Shown here piece after piece: positions 21,838 through 34,200 of a DNA stretch of 64,000 bases. The notes below the pieces were generated by a model. The model made no database searches. It saw nothing but the letters and a program-made list of their open reading frames with translations, and was not told the origin of the DNA. The stretch is from Furcasterigmium furcatum (Eukaryota; Ascomycota; Sordariomycetes; Glomerellales; Plectosphaerellaceae), in the NCBI GenBank assembly GCA_001599815.1, contig BCIA01000001.1, positions 4,840,934-4,904,933 on the forward strand, in the 5' to 3' direction. Both the position numbers and the translations under genes were made by a program. Position 1 is the stretch's first letter, and every line of letters starts with the position of its first letter.

Positions 21838-22234
21838 GCGAGACTAGACGGACGGCATCGACAGAGGCCTGCCGAGGCTTGATACAATCAATATACATGA
21901 TGTGAAACCAGGGCCGTGGATCTTATGGGTGTGATGCCATTCAGACCTGATGTTGTTCGTGTGGAGGTCGCATTGCCTGGTTCGTCCTTCAAGGTTATGT
22001 AAGTCGGAGGATTGGAAGCTGATCCACATCTGATGCCAATGTCAGGTCGTTTCCGGTTTCATCAGTTTCTACCATCTAGGCGGCTAGCGGGGTCCAGTAG
22101 CCTTGTTTAGCCCAATAGCTCCCATCGTCTGCCCGCCGCTACTTAACCGCTGCAGAAACCCCCACCAAGATCCATCGCTTCCATCGTCACCACCTCACCT
22201 GCAACAGCCCGCGACAACGAGGCTCGTCACCACC
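21838..22234. promoter_or_regulatory. TRS85-SEC1 intergenic region
   Basis: 397 bp holding the 3' end of TRS85 and the SEC1 promoter. A CCAAT box lies at 22112-22116, about 120 bp before the SEC1 start. Nothing else recognisable. Confidence 0.4.
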
Positions 22235-24646
22235 ATGGGCGCCTCTATTATCCAGGAACAGCATGATGGTCGGTCTCCCGCCATTTCGAACTTTTGCCGG
22301 AACGCCGCTAAGCATTGCCCGCAGTCATCATCAGCACCATCCGAAACATCACACGAGGCGACGTACGAAGCTCTCCCGAAGCTCCCCCTACACCTCCCGA
22401 CCGCTTGCTAACCCGACGCCGCCCTCCAGTGGAAATTCCTAGTCGTCGACGAAGCCTCCAAGAAGATAATCGACAATGTGGCAACGCAAGATGACATCCT
22501 CAACATCAATGTCACGGGTGCGCTGCCCCCCTTCCCTCCTCCTCCTCTTTCGCTTCATGCATGAATCCCCCCTGACCGTGCTCCCCAGACATCGTGTCCA
22601 TCGAGACCAAGAGAGAACCCGTGCCGGACATGGACGCCATATACCTGCTTTCGCCTCTGCCACATGTGTTCGAAATCCTGCTAGCCGACCTCGAGCGCCG
22701 AAGATACCGCCAGTTCTACCTCGTCTGGACAGGCGTCCTCGATCCGAACCTGCGCCGCCGCATGGACACGTCGCCCGGTCGCGAGAAGATTGCTGCGTAC
22801 GAGACCCTGACGATCGACTTCTTCCCTCGACAGTCCCACCTTATCACGTTCCGAGACCCCTGGAGCTTCCCCATCCTGTACCACCCAGGATGCAACAACC
22901 TCGTCCGCGACCACCTACAGGCCCTGGCAATCAAGGTAAGACTGCTCTGCTGCTGCGGAACTCCGTCGGAACATTCGATTCTCACAATGAATTATCCAGA
23001 TCACGGGAATCTGCGTCACTCTCGGAGAATACCCAAAGGTTCGATTCTATGCACCGCGGAACCCGATCCACGAGGCCAGCGTACTCTGCATGCACCTCGC
23101 CCGCTTCGTCCAAGATGAGCTGGACCAGTATGCGCAGTACAACAGGGATTTCCCCCCGCAGACGTCAAGACTCCAGGGCACTCTGGTCATCACGGACAGG
23201 AGCATGGACCTGACAGCGCCATTCGTGCATGAGTTCACCTACGAAGCCATGGCGCACGACTTGCTGCCCATCCGCGAAGGCGACCAGATTAAGTATCGCA
23301 CCGTCACCAACGTTGGACAGCCGGACGAGGAGGAGGTCGACTACGAGTTGACAGACAAGGACAAGGTCTGGGTGGACAACCGGCACACTCACATGAAGGA
23401 CACCATCGATAAGCTGGGCGTGGATTTCAGAAAGTTTCTCCAGGCGCATCCCCAGTTCGTCAACTCGGATGCAGGAAAGAGCACCGTCAACGACTTGAGG
23501 GATATGCTCGGCGGCATGAAGGAGTTCACCGAGATGAAGCAAGCCTATTCTCTCCACATGAGCATGGCCGGCGATGCCATGAACCTCTTCGAGAAGCACA
23601 AATTGCCGGAGGTCGCCTCCGTCGAGCAAACACTGGCCACCGGCATGGACGAGGAGAACAAGCGGGCCAAGAACACACTGGAGCAGGTTGCTCGGCTGCT
23701 GGACGACGAGAACATCACCCCCGCCGACCGGTTACGACTGATTGCGCTGTACGTCATCTTCCGCGAGGGCGTCATCCCCAATGATATCAAGCTGCTCTTG
23801 TCCCATGCGCAGCTTCCCCTGGAAGACGCCGAGGTGATACAGAACCTCGAGCAGCTGGGCGGCCGCGTTCAGCGTGCCCTCAAGGAAGTTCGCCAGCCCA
23901 CGCCACCCCTGTTCCCGAAGAACACAAAAGACGTTGCAAGCAACGAGGAATACGCCCTCTCCCGTTTTGAGCCGGCATTGCAGTCTCTCCTCGAGGATCT
24001 CTGCAGCGGCACCCTCGACCCGACCCTCTTCCCATATCAGAAACCGCCCATCGACCCCAACGAGGACCTCATTGCTGCGCAACAGGGCTCGCTCCGTGCC
24101 GGCCGGCCCAACTGGGCCGCTGGCGGCCGCCGCCCCCCGGAGAACCGCCAGCGCCTCATCATCTTCCTCGCCGGCGGTGCCACTTTCAGCGAGAACCGCG
24201 TCTGCCACGACGTGGGCAACAGCCGCGGCAAGGACATCTTCCTCGCCACATCGCACATGCTCACCCCGACCCTCTTCGTCCGCCAGCTCCGCGACCTCGG
24301 CAAAGACCACCGCCGCCTGGACTTGCCCATCATGCGCCCGAAGCCACGCGCCCCCGACTGGATCCACGAGCGTCCCCCGCCGCCCAAGCCCGTCATGCCC
24401 CCGCAGGCCGCCCGTCCTCCCCCCGGCGCCGGCAACAGGCCCTCTCCCTCGGCAGGCGGCCTTCCTGGCCGTCCCGCCGCGCCCCCGACGGCGCAGATGG
24501 GCAGCATGTCCCTCGGCCCGCGCAACGGCGGCCCGTCACCCTCCGGGTCCCCCGCCCCTCCTGTCGACGGCGGCAAGCCGCACAAGCTCGAGAAGGAGAA
24601 GAAAAAGCGCAACTTCCTCGGCATCAAGAAGTCATCCAAGGACTGA
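22235..24646 (+). CDS. SEC1: Sec1/Munc18 protein Sec1, exocytic SNARE regulator
   Basis: SM protein that clasps assembling plasma-membrane SNAREs and works with the exocyst at hyphal tips. 717 residues from exons 22235-22268, 22325-22362, 22430-22517, 22589-22935 and 23000-24646; the phases close. The short 5' exons spell MGASIIQEQHDVIISTIRNI, then RGDWKFLVVDEASKK, the conserved SM start. Further hallmarks are YLLSPLPHVFEILLADLE, YHPGCNNLVRDHL, LVITDRSMDLTAPFVHEFTYEAM and IIFLAGGATFSENR. The tail (about residues 620-717) is Pro/Gly-rich and ends in a strongly basic KEKKKRNFLGIKK segment, a plausible acidic-lipid or SNARE contact (inference). Directly downstream of TRS85, same strand. Confidence 0.95.
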
Positions 24647-25523
24647 GATCAGGGTTTCGACAACGTAATTTTGGTTTCTTCTGCCTTGAGCGCGGCGTAT
24701 CGGGGTCATTCGGAGGGGCGGCAGCGGCTGCCGATTTGGATTTGCATGGAGAGGGCATTGTTGTATGTGTGCGTTTCCTCCGGGGTAGAGCAGGTAGCTG
24801 GCTATCATAATCTACGGGTAACTGGGCTAGGAGTCTCCATGGCTGTCTTGAATTTGTGACGTAGCATCCGGCCGGGGAAAGAATTGATTGCCCTGCCGTA
24901 CCTGGCCCGTACCTGGCCACCTTCCAACCACCACATCACAACACATCAGACTCCAGAAGAAGCATCATGCCAAGTCATTTCATTCGTTCCTATGTGATTG
25001 GCCGTATCTGCAGCAGCAAGGTCCCACTGGAGCTTGTTTGCCTCCTCGAAATATCCCCCATCAAACCCAAAGAGTGCCTAGGTGGTCACCCGTACAACGT
25101 AACAACCCATCCCAGGTGTGGCGGTCAGACGCCCGCACGCCCAGGCTGAAAATAGACGCGGTAAAGCAAGAACTACGCCCGCCGCCGAATATTTGGGCAG
25201 AGGCACGCATTCTACTGGGAGGGGGGTTAATGAACAGTAGTGGTACACGAACCAAACAGTGCATGTTTGCTCGCAGACCTCAGCTGTGGGCGGTCTGCGT
25301 GAGAAAATTCTCGCTGTAAAGCGACGAGCTTGATGTACAACCCGCCGTGTGGATGTTGGATCGGATTGTGCGGGGGATTCTGAGAAGATCCGACCAGCTC
25401 ACCAAAGACAGGACCTCGGAGGCTTAAGAGAGGCCATGGCATGATATCTTTATTCGCGGCCTATGGGCAGCATGTGCTGCGGTCGTGTGAGAGGCCGCAC
25501 TGTTGAGGCATGAGCCTCTTGCC
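24647..25523. other. Convergent intergenic region between SEC1 and the 4E-T-like gene
   Basis: 877 bp containing two 3' ends. No convincing gene, RNA fold or repeat found. Confidence 0.4.
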
Positions 25524-28031
25524 CTACTGGCGGCGGAAGGCCTGAGCCGCACCAGGGGGAGGCATACCCCGTCCATCGAAGGGGAAGCCGGGCCCGTCAG
25601 GTCCATGGCCTCCAAATCCGGGGCCAGCCATGCCAGGAGGACCCATGAAACCCGGCGGGGGAGGGCCGCCGTAAAAGCCGGGAGGAGGCTGCATGCCGCG
25701 CGGGGGTGGCCCGCTCATGTTCTCGGGAGGGAATCCGGCTCCCGGAGGAAAGTTGGGTCCGGGGCCAGGAGGGAACATGCCAGGCATGCCCGGGTGGTTG
25801 CGAGGAGGACCGCCAGGACCGCCAGGGCCCACAGGACCTCCAGGGCCTCCAGGACCGCCTGCAAGGCCGGGAGGAGGACCCATGTTGCGCTGCTGCTGGG
25901 GAGGCATCGGGCCCCCCTGTGCCATCCAGCCGCCCATCTGATCCAGGCCGGGAGGAGGAGGAGGGCGCTGCAGGATCTGGGTAGGCTGCTGACGGCCATC
26001 TGGTTCCCCGCGGTGGAACTGCTCGTCCATGAAGCCAGGGGGAGGCTGGGCACGCATGGGAGGCTGCGAACCGCGACCTCCTTGAGGCGGGAAGTCAGGC
26101 TCACGGTCCTGAAGGTGGGAGAGAGATGGATTCCTCTGCTGATGCATGCGGACGAGCATCTGCTCAGTGCGCATAGGCTCGGGCTGGGATTTCATCAGAT
26201 TCATGAGGAACTCGGTGTTACGGTTTGCCTCAGTCCTGCCCGAGCCTTGGCTGGAAGCCTGCTGGCGCTGGCGCTCAACCAAATCTTGGAGGAGCTTATC
26301 CTGGTGCGAGGCCGGCTGGCTGGGCATGACAGGCCGCGGCGCATGAATCTCCTGAGGGTGCTGGCCTCGGGGATCATTGCGCTGTTCTGGTGGGGCGAAC
26401 TGAGGATACCCGCCGGGAGAGCGAACAGGTCCGGCGGGGGATAAATCATGTGGAGGCCCCTGCTGGGGCTGCTGGAAGGGCTGAGAAGGAGGCGGTGTGT
26501 TGCCCTGCACATTCGATCGCTGAAGCTTCTGAAGCAAGACTTGGAAGGCTTGCTTCTCGGTCTCGGGAGCTTGCGGGTTCAGGCCGCCGTAGTGGCCCGC
26601 GCTTCCCATCAAGGCAGCCAGTGGTGTCGAAGGTTCGGTCGAGGTATGCTTCTGCGCCATGTGCTCATCCTGAGGGGAGGGATTGAAGAAGGAGGTGAAG
26701 CGAGACGGCTTGCTACCACCAGGCCTGCTGGGCTTGGGAGTCGGTTCCTTGTCCACTTCGACGCCTGGTGAGGCAACATTGAGGCCTGCGTTACCAGCAA
26801 ACGCCATGAAGAACTTGTCTGGACCGGTCTCGACAGCAGGAGCGGATGCAACAGCAGGTTGCTCGGCCTTGATGGCAGACTCGACCTGAGAAAGTGCCAC
26901 GGGCTGCTTGGCTGGGGTACCGGTGGCAGCAGCGGCGGCAGCGGCAGCAGGCGTTTTTCCAGACTTCATGCTCTCCATGAACTTCTTGAAGTCCTCCTCA
27001 GTATGCCCTCCGGCCTTGTGGCTAGGTTCTTCCATCACCCATTCGGGCTCTCTCTCGGCACGCTGATCACGATCCCATCGGCGGTCGTAGGCACGGCCAG
27101 AGTTGCGATCGTTGTTGTTGTCAAATGTCTCGGCGTCCTTGCTCTCGCGGTCACGCCAGCTCTTTGCACGGTCGATGCGCTCCCTGTTGGACAAGGGAGG
27201 CTTGGCCTCGGCCTCGTTCTTGAACCATGGCTCGGACTTGCCCCTATTCAGTCCGTTTCGGGGGCGGCCTTCTGCGTCCTCGCCGTCCTTGTCGAAGCCA
27301 CGTTGGGGTCGCTCCTTCGTGGCATCTCGGTCGTCGCGATCACGGGGCCTGCGGTCGTTGGGGAATCTTTCGCCTCCCATGCGGCCTTGGAAGCGTTCGG
27401 CGCCCTCATGGCCAAAGCTTTTACGTGGCTTCACAGTGCTCCAGCCTGCGAACATGTGGTCAGTTCTCATATCGGCAATACGTAGCTGCTAGGAGCTCTG
27501 GGAGACTGTCATTACCTTCAGCATCACCGTTGCGACCGCGGAAGTTGAAGCGGTCACGAGTCTCGCCGTCCTTTGCTTCCTTGTCTTGATCTACGGGTCG
27601 GCCATTGCTGTTCCGAAAGCCCCCTGAAGAGGCAAATGATGTTCGAGGTGGTCCGAGGATGATATCTTCAGGATCTGCAGCAAGATACACGGTCAATGAC
27701 ACTTCTTCAAGTTTACCAAAAACAAAGATATAAGATACTTACTAGCGCTGTTGCGAGAAACATGTCGGTCAACCCCAGTTCTGCGATTCGTGGCATCAAA
27801 GGATCCCATCCCATCCTGTCTTCGCTCTGGGTTGGTCTTGGTCGGCTGAGTGCGGGCGGCGGGCTCAGGCGGCGGGCTACAGGTGATCAGCAAGGTTCAA
27901 ATCCATCTCCAATGTGATGATATGGGGACATACCCCATCCAGTCCTCCGCCGGAGGTAGGCCGGGAGGTTTTGTACATAGCGGAGACTCCCTCAGATGGA
28001 TCAGGTAATCTGCCGAGTATCGGACGGCCAT
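25524..28031 (-). CDS. eIF4E-binding translational regulator, 4E-T/Eap1-like
   Basis: 770 residues from exons 28031-27934, 27876-27743, 27674-27516 and 27445-25524. The start is the only in-frame ATG before the motif. Residues 5-11, YSADYLI, form a canonical 4E-binding motif (YxxxxL-phi). It is followed by HLRESPLCTKPPGLPPAEDWMG, resembling the 4E-T family context after the motif. Next comes NPEDIILGPPRTSF, a conserved fungal block. The middle is charged (Arg/Asp/Glu). The C-terminal half is Gln/Pro-rich with an Ala run and a collagen-like Gly-Pro tract. Such proteins repress cap-dependent translation and move mRNA to P-bodies (family knowledge). The neighbour in tandem is an RNA-binding protein. 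Assignment to 4E-T rather than Eap1 is uncertain. Confidence 0.8.
25680..25890. repeat. Collagen-like Gly-Pro coding repeat
   Basis: Degenerate GGNCCN repeats inside the 4E-T-like gene encode tandem GGP/GPG/PPG units near its C-terminus. Low-complexity and likely disordered or phase-separating; length may vary between strains. Confidence 0.6.
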
Positions 28032-29045
28032 CTCGACAGCACAGGTGCGCAAGGCACCTTTGGCCGTGTAGTTGGTAAGGCGCGCAGCGCTTTGCGGCTG
28101 AAGACGTGAACGAGTCGCTGCGTAGGCCGACCTCGTCAATTGGAGAAGCTGAATCGGCGGTCACTCGCAATCGAAGGAGCTCCAAAGAGAACGCGCTCGG
28201 TGCTGTATGCAGAGCAGGTTGAATGGTTTCGGCAGATTGGGCGCGCGCGACGTAATCAACGTGACTGGGTTTGGTCGCACGAGATGCGCGTGACGGGATC
28301 GGAGAGACTTGGTCGAGGAGGGCTGGCGGGGAGATTGGAGACGTGGTCACGATGGCAGGGAGTTGTTTTTGGCGGTTGAAGATGCTCGTTGCGGGATGCG
28401 GGATCGTCAAAGGATTGGGTGAGATTGTTGTGCGAGGAGGTCTTGGGTCGTTGTGGTGTTGGTGGGAGGAGTGCGAGGTTGGGTAATGGGTTTTTGAAGT
28501 TGGTTCACAGGTCGAAGTGGAGGGTTTGTGCCAGCGTCACTTTGGGCGGTCGTGCTGGGTCGGGCAAGAAGGAGGCTGCAAGTGCTCTCCACCCTCCTTG
28601 CCTTTCACCTTGTCTGGGGGCAAGCGGCGGCCCACCACCCAAGTCACCCGCCGCACGTTGCCGCACGGTATACATGGTGGTCCGTGCACCATACCTCCTG
28701 ATTCACCCCGACACACCACCTCTATCGACCGAGATTCACCTACCATTCGAACAAGAGTTACTACTGCCAATACTCCCTGGTTTCTTGTGACTGGTCTCTG
28801 CCCTGCTAATGCTCAAAGTACAACAATAACTTATTATGCGCCGATGAGAAAAGAAAAGAAAAACCATTGGCCCAAAAAGTGTGTCAGCTTCCACGGAGCT
28901 CCAGGAAGCATCTCCGGTCCCAGATGCTTCAAACCATACTTCCATCATTAACAACACGGAACCGCCCGTCCTCCAAGCCATAACAGAACTCCCAAGAATG
29001 TTCAAACACGCCTGCACAGGTCTTCCGCCACAGATTCAAACTCGA
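28032..29045. promoter_or_regulatory. Intergenic region: RRM-gene 3' end and 4E-T-like promoter/leader
   Basis: 1014 bp. The reading frame of the 4E-T first exon stays open for about 35 codons upstream of its ATG without another ATG, so an upstream coding exon cannot be excluded. No other gene is supported. Confidence 0.35.
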
Positions 29046-31032
29046 TCACTTCTTCTCCTTCTTGACCGACGGGGAGGAGTGGGTGCTCTTGAGAACCTCA
29101 GTCGAGTCGGCTTGGATCGTAACACCTTCATCGCTTTCCTCAGATGAGGCATTGGCAGCATCGTCCTCCGCGGTCGGCCTATACACATAGTCAGTAAGTC
29201 GCGAAGTCTGGGAGGCCAGGGCAGGGACGGTACTCCGACTGCTCCTGAGCAACCTCGACATCCGCTTCGTCCTTCTTGGCAACAAATTGTCCGTTGCGGT
29301 CAATGCCCTGAGCGGGACGGCCATCGACAGACCTGCGTCATTCGCAAGTCAGTCATTGAGGCCACGCCGTCCAGGGCATCAACGACAACTTACACCGACC
29401 CCTGCTGCGAAGGCATAGCCCGCTTCCAGGACGGCTGGTTGTACATGTTGGGTTGGATGCCAACAAGAGGAGTACCGTAGGCGCCAATATTGTACTCGTT
29501 CGTGCGGAACTGGCGGCGCTCCGCCGTGACCCGCTTGAGCTCCTTCTGGGCAGGCGTGTCGGCGTAGCGGATGTTCATGAGAAGGCCCTCATCACCGACG
29601 GCGACACTGTTGAACGCGCCGATGACCTCATCACAGATGTCACGGTTCTCAAAGCTGCCCCAAAAGTCAGCCAAAGCGCTGCCAATGGAAGGAATGTAAC
29701 ACTCACCGAGCGAAACCGACGCCGCGGCTGTTGCCCATGCTGTCACGCAGGATCTTGCTGGACAAGATGGTGTAGCCCGTGAAGATGGCACCGAGTTCCT
29801 GGAGTCGGCGTTAGCAGGTACCGACATGCCAATTGATAATGTTGGCACTCACGACTTCAGTGAGGCCCTTGGGCAGGTTGGAAATGTAAAGGTTGGTGGA
29901 GTCGTCATCACCCTCGGCCTTCAGACGAGAGTTGAATGATTCCTATTGACGCATCAGTCCGCTGGTCACGACACGCAGACCACCCCACAGCAACGTACCC
30001 GGGCGAAGCCAACCTCATACCCCAGGCGATGGAAGCCGCGAATGCACATCTCAGAGTCACGGACATCGAAGAACTTGGCGAAGCCAAACCTGGGTCACTG
30101 TCAGTTGACTGCCTCGAAGATCAAGGCCAGAGGTCAGCCCACCCTTTGCAAGCACCAGTGGAGGTGTCGATGATTGCCTTGGAGGTTTCAACGTCTCCGA
30201 AGCGGGAGGCGTACTTGAAAAGCAGCTCGTCGTCGGTGGTAGGGTGAAGACCACGGATGTAGACGTTGCGGTTGCCCGGGATACGGTTCTCGAGGCTCTG
30301 GTCAAGCGACTTCATCTGGGAAGCAGGAGTGAAGACGGCGGGAACAGCACGAGGAACAGGAGGCTCCCGGCGGAGTATCTCTTCCAGATTGCGATCGACG
30401 GGCACGGTGACAACATTGTGCTTGACGCCGCTGTCCTGGTAGACGTTGACTCCGCCAATCTGTTGGGGGGAAGGCGTAGTGTAGGCCGAGCGATCATGGA
30501 CGGCAACACGAGGGCCATGATCGTTCTTGGCAACACCATTGTAGAAGGGCGTAGCAGGAGTCGACTCGTTGGTTGAGTAGGATCCACGACGGTTCTCGAG
30601 ACCCGGGACTTCGCTGTGGTTGTGGACCGCACGGTTGGTGCGGTCCTGGAGCGGACCGGCACGAGCGGGGGTGTAAGGCAGAAGAGGGTATGGGACGAAG
30701 GGGCCCATCTGGCTGTGGGAGCCAAGGTAGGGATTGGCATGTCCGAAGGCAGCCGCATGACCCAGTTGATCCATGCTCATAGGGTGTCCCGGAGGGGGCA
30801 AGGGGGCTAGGAGGAAGCCGCCGCCCTCCTGATGCTGGGGGACAAGATAGCCGTGACCAGGATTCATCTGGCCGGGCATCATTCCGTGACCCAGAGTCAT
30901 GCCTTGGAGCTGGTTGATGGCGTTGCCGAGGCCGGGGTCGATGTTTTCGCCGTACTGGGGGACTTGAGCGCCAGCGTAGGCATGTTGGGACTTGGGGTCC
31001 ATAGGGTTCGCCTGATAAGACATGGTGGGCAT
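29046..31032 (-). CDS. Tandem-RRM RNA-binding protein (MSSP/RBMS-like, Msa1-like)
   Basis: 551 residues from seven exons: 31032-30143, 30089-29999, 29942-29853, 29798-29707, 29654-29394, 29332-29234 and 29178-29046. RRM1 (about 256-330) has RNP2 VYIRGL and RNP1 KGFGFAKF. RRM2 (about 344-420) has RNP2 LYISNL and RNP1 RGVGFARF. The spacing resembles RBMS/MSSP proteins and fission yeast Msa1, a sporulation and mating repressor. The first 250 residues are low-complexity, rich in Gly, Pro, Gln and Met, and the C-terminal tail is acidic. Probable cytoplasmic regulator of mRNA stability or translation; RNA target unknown. An acceptor-like CTAAC...TAG lies 4 nt before the ATG, so the 5' UTR is probably spliced. 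Confidence 0.88.
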
Positions 31033-31036
31033 TTCC

Positions 31037-31258
31037 TACATCTATGTTAGCCAGGCACAGGAAGAGTCGAATCAGATGGCAAAGACAGCGAGGGCTTGTA
31101 GGAGACGATCAAAGTCGGTGGCTTCGGGAGGAATTGGCAGTCCGGGCACAACTTGTGCAGAAGACGAGCAGAGCCAATGGAATGATGTTGGATCCAAGGA
31201 GAGGGTCCCTGTTCCCTTGAAGGATGACTGGTGGTGTAAAACTGCAGAAGAGCCGTAC
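31037..31258 (-). other. Probable 5'-UTR intron of the RRM protein gene
   Basis: On the minus strand an AAAG|GTACGG donor at 31258 pairs with a CTAACATAGATGTAG acceptor ending at 31037, just before the start codon region. It would remove about 222 nt of leader. RNA evidence is needed; the acceptor is stronger than the donor. Confidence 0.4.
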
Positions 31259-34200
31259 CTTTGAAGATTGCCGGCTGTGGGCTACGATGGCTGGGTGATG
31301 GAAGGCTCTGTTGGAGAATGGAGTCAGTCCCAGAGAAACAAGGCAAGCAAAAAAGCCAGTGATGTCTGTGGCAGAAAAGTGATGATGCTGGAGTCTCAGA
31401 CTCCACAATGTTGCTTCGAGGACGGGGTTTTTGGCATCAACCTGATGGCCACAAGACGCCTCCGGGTCCCATGTAGAGGGCGGAAGGGGGCAAAGAGGCG
31501 AGACGCCCACCCACCTTGCTTTGAATCTGTGGTTCCAACTTGTCTCGGGGCCAAGGGCTCTGGAGACTGTCGACGGCAAAAGGTGCTACCAAAGGCACTG
31601 ATGAGAAGCGAGTGATCAGTAAAAAGATAGAACAAGCTATCGGAGAAGCAATCTCGGTGGAAGAGGCGGAGTGGGAGAGAGAGAAAAGATCTCGACTTGT
31701 GATGCTGTGGGAGTGATGGGGATTGGGAAGAGAAGAAGAGGAGTCGTCGAGACTGGGGACGAGGGAATGGAGACATGGATGAAGGAATGGCGTCCGGGCA
31801 CTGCTGCGGTGGACATCGATGTGAGATGCCGTCCTTACCTTCCCCGGCTGCGTCTTTCCTACGGCGAGGAAAGCGCAACGGCCCCGTGAAAGGGCAGCAG
31901 ATGCAAGGATAAACTGAAGATGCGGAAGGAAATGATGCGGTCTAAGATTGCGATTCTTCGAAGAACGGGGGAAGAGATGCGGGCTAATCCTGTTGGTGGT
32001 GATGGCTGGGGAAGGAAGTAGACAGAATGAGGGACGGGACTTGAAGAAGGTCAAATCAGCATTGTGACCATCATGTCATCGAGGAAAGAACACTAAGGAA
32101 GCGGGTCACTGGAAGTTCCTTCCGCTCGTGGAAGAAGGGAAGGCAAGGCTGATGTTTGGTTGTCGATGCAGCCGGGGACGGACAACTGGGAGGGCAGGGA
32201 GCGTCGACAGCGCCTCGCTGCGTCTGCATTGCATGCATGCCACTAACCTCTTTTTGAGTTCCTGGGTAGAAGATGATTTGGAGGTCGCCTGCCGTGTAGG
32301 TGCGATGCTGGCAGCCGAAGAGCCTTTATGTCCAGAGGTCCTCCTGTAGGTGAGCTGCCGAGGTGCCTATAGGCCCCGGGCAGTCGGGAAGCTGTCAGAG
32401 CCTCCTTCTTTCTCCAGATGGGAAAGTGGTTGACTCAGGAGAGAGCAGGCACCTTGCTGTCTCTGTGGCGTCCCCGTCTCGTCTGTCCCAAGACGCGTCC
32501 ACGCGTAAAGTGGTAGTACCTGGAGACAGGTATTATACCCCTGAATTCTTCAAGTCGGGATGCGCCCCGAGAGCACTGTGAAGCACCTCTGTAGAATAGA
32601 GTTTGAAGCCACAGATGATCAGGGTACGTCAGTAGGCTTGTGTTGTTCGGGCCGAGGAGGGTGCTGGCTCAGTGCTGGCAGGCACGATGACCTTGAGCTT
32701 CTGATTTCGAGATGCAGCCTTGCGCGTCCGTTTTCTGCTGGCTCTGTCAGCAACATGGCCAGCTCGCATCTCCAGCTTCCCAACAGACATACGGTATGCC
32801 CGAGACCACTCCTTGTAGTGTTCGATATCTGCCAAAGAGGAGCCGGACGTCGATATGATTCCGGGCCCGGTGCAGAGAGGGTTGTCAAAATAATTGGCCA
32901 AAATGCCTGGACTTCACCCAAGGTCGATTGCTCGGACGGTCATTCCAGTCCTCTCCCAGGTCATGTAGAACGGAGGCGCTATTTCAACAGCTCTTCGTTT
33001 CGAAGGCGGTCCGAAATCGGGATCTCTTGAAGAAACCACCAGGAGGGCGGGCAGATGTCGTTCAAGTCGAAGATGCTGGAGAGCGCCCTCGATCAGCTCT
33101 CACCGAGTCCCCTGCCACTAAGAATACCTACCGACACCAACAGGAGACGAACTAAAGAAAAGCAGCGACAAGAAATGATATGTCACAAAACCAGCGCGGA
33201 GGAGAAGGAGGAAGAGGGCCGGGCTGCGGGCAGAGAATCGATGGCTGGTTTTATGAAGAGTCGGCATCATCAACCCTCGGGGCCACAACGACGCAGCGGG
33301 CAGTCGCCAATCCCATGCCGTCAAGACGAAGGGCCTCCGCGGCTTGCTTTCTTCTCCGGCCCAAGACAGGGATGGCGGCCACATCAGGGAAAACCACCAC
33401 CACGGCTGACAGGATGTGCCTGTCCCGGAGCAGTGCCCAATGGGATGGGCGTGGGAAGGGGACCTGCCAATCGACCACCAAGCACTGCATCCCACACGGA
33501 CAGGACGAGCTGGGGCGAAGGGTCGGCGGCCAGATACCGTCGATGGAGGGTCCGGCTCCATTGGTAATAGCTATTATTGCCATGCCGTCCGAGGGCTGCT
33601 TTTACGCAGCAAGTCTTACTTTTCCTGTGAGACAGCATGAAAAGAGGGGCCGGAGGAGGTCGTTACCCCTGGCCTGGCCGAGGAGGAAAGTATTGTGCTT
33701 CTTTTGCGACAGCAGGCAGTTGGGAAGACCCTGCCCCGCGCTCAGGCTCGGCATCATACATGGTGGACTGGAACTCTCGGACAGCAAGACGCGCAGAGGA
33801 GGCTGCTCAACGGCCGGTCTCAGCTGACTTGTCGGCCAGGGGAAAGCGCAAAAAAGCACACACCGGCGTGGAGTCCCTCGCGCGACAAAAAGACATGGGG
33901 CGTTAGACTTTGCTGCTTCTTCCCTGAGGTGGTGGGCGAGTCGGAGGAGCCTGGTCCCTGTCATGGAGGTCGAGCAAAAGCAATGACGGGCGGGATGGAG
34001 GGTCAGATCGCATGCGCCTTTTCGCGCAGGGAAAGACACTCGCTCGGCCTCTGAGAGCCCCGAGAATCTTAGCCTGGCCCTCTCGACACCGTCCCCTGGT
34101 CTTCTGGCTTGACAGAAACGTGTTCTCTCCCGTCTGACAGTCGCATCGCGCATGGCGAGGATGACCCCGACGCATATAAAATGGACGAGGTCGCAAGAGG

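Noticed and set aside
27893..27903. GGTTCAAATCC, a match to the tRNA B box
   Set aside because: It lies inside the first intron of the 4E-T-like gene, and I could find no acceptor-stem pairing or A box upstream.
34171..34182. CATATAAAATGG, TATA-like element on the plus strand
   Set aside because: No credible gene follows on the plus strand; single TATA matches are expected by chance over 5 kb.
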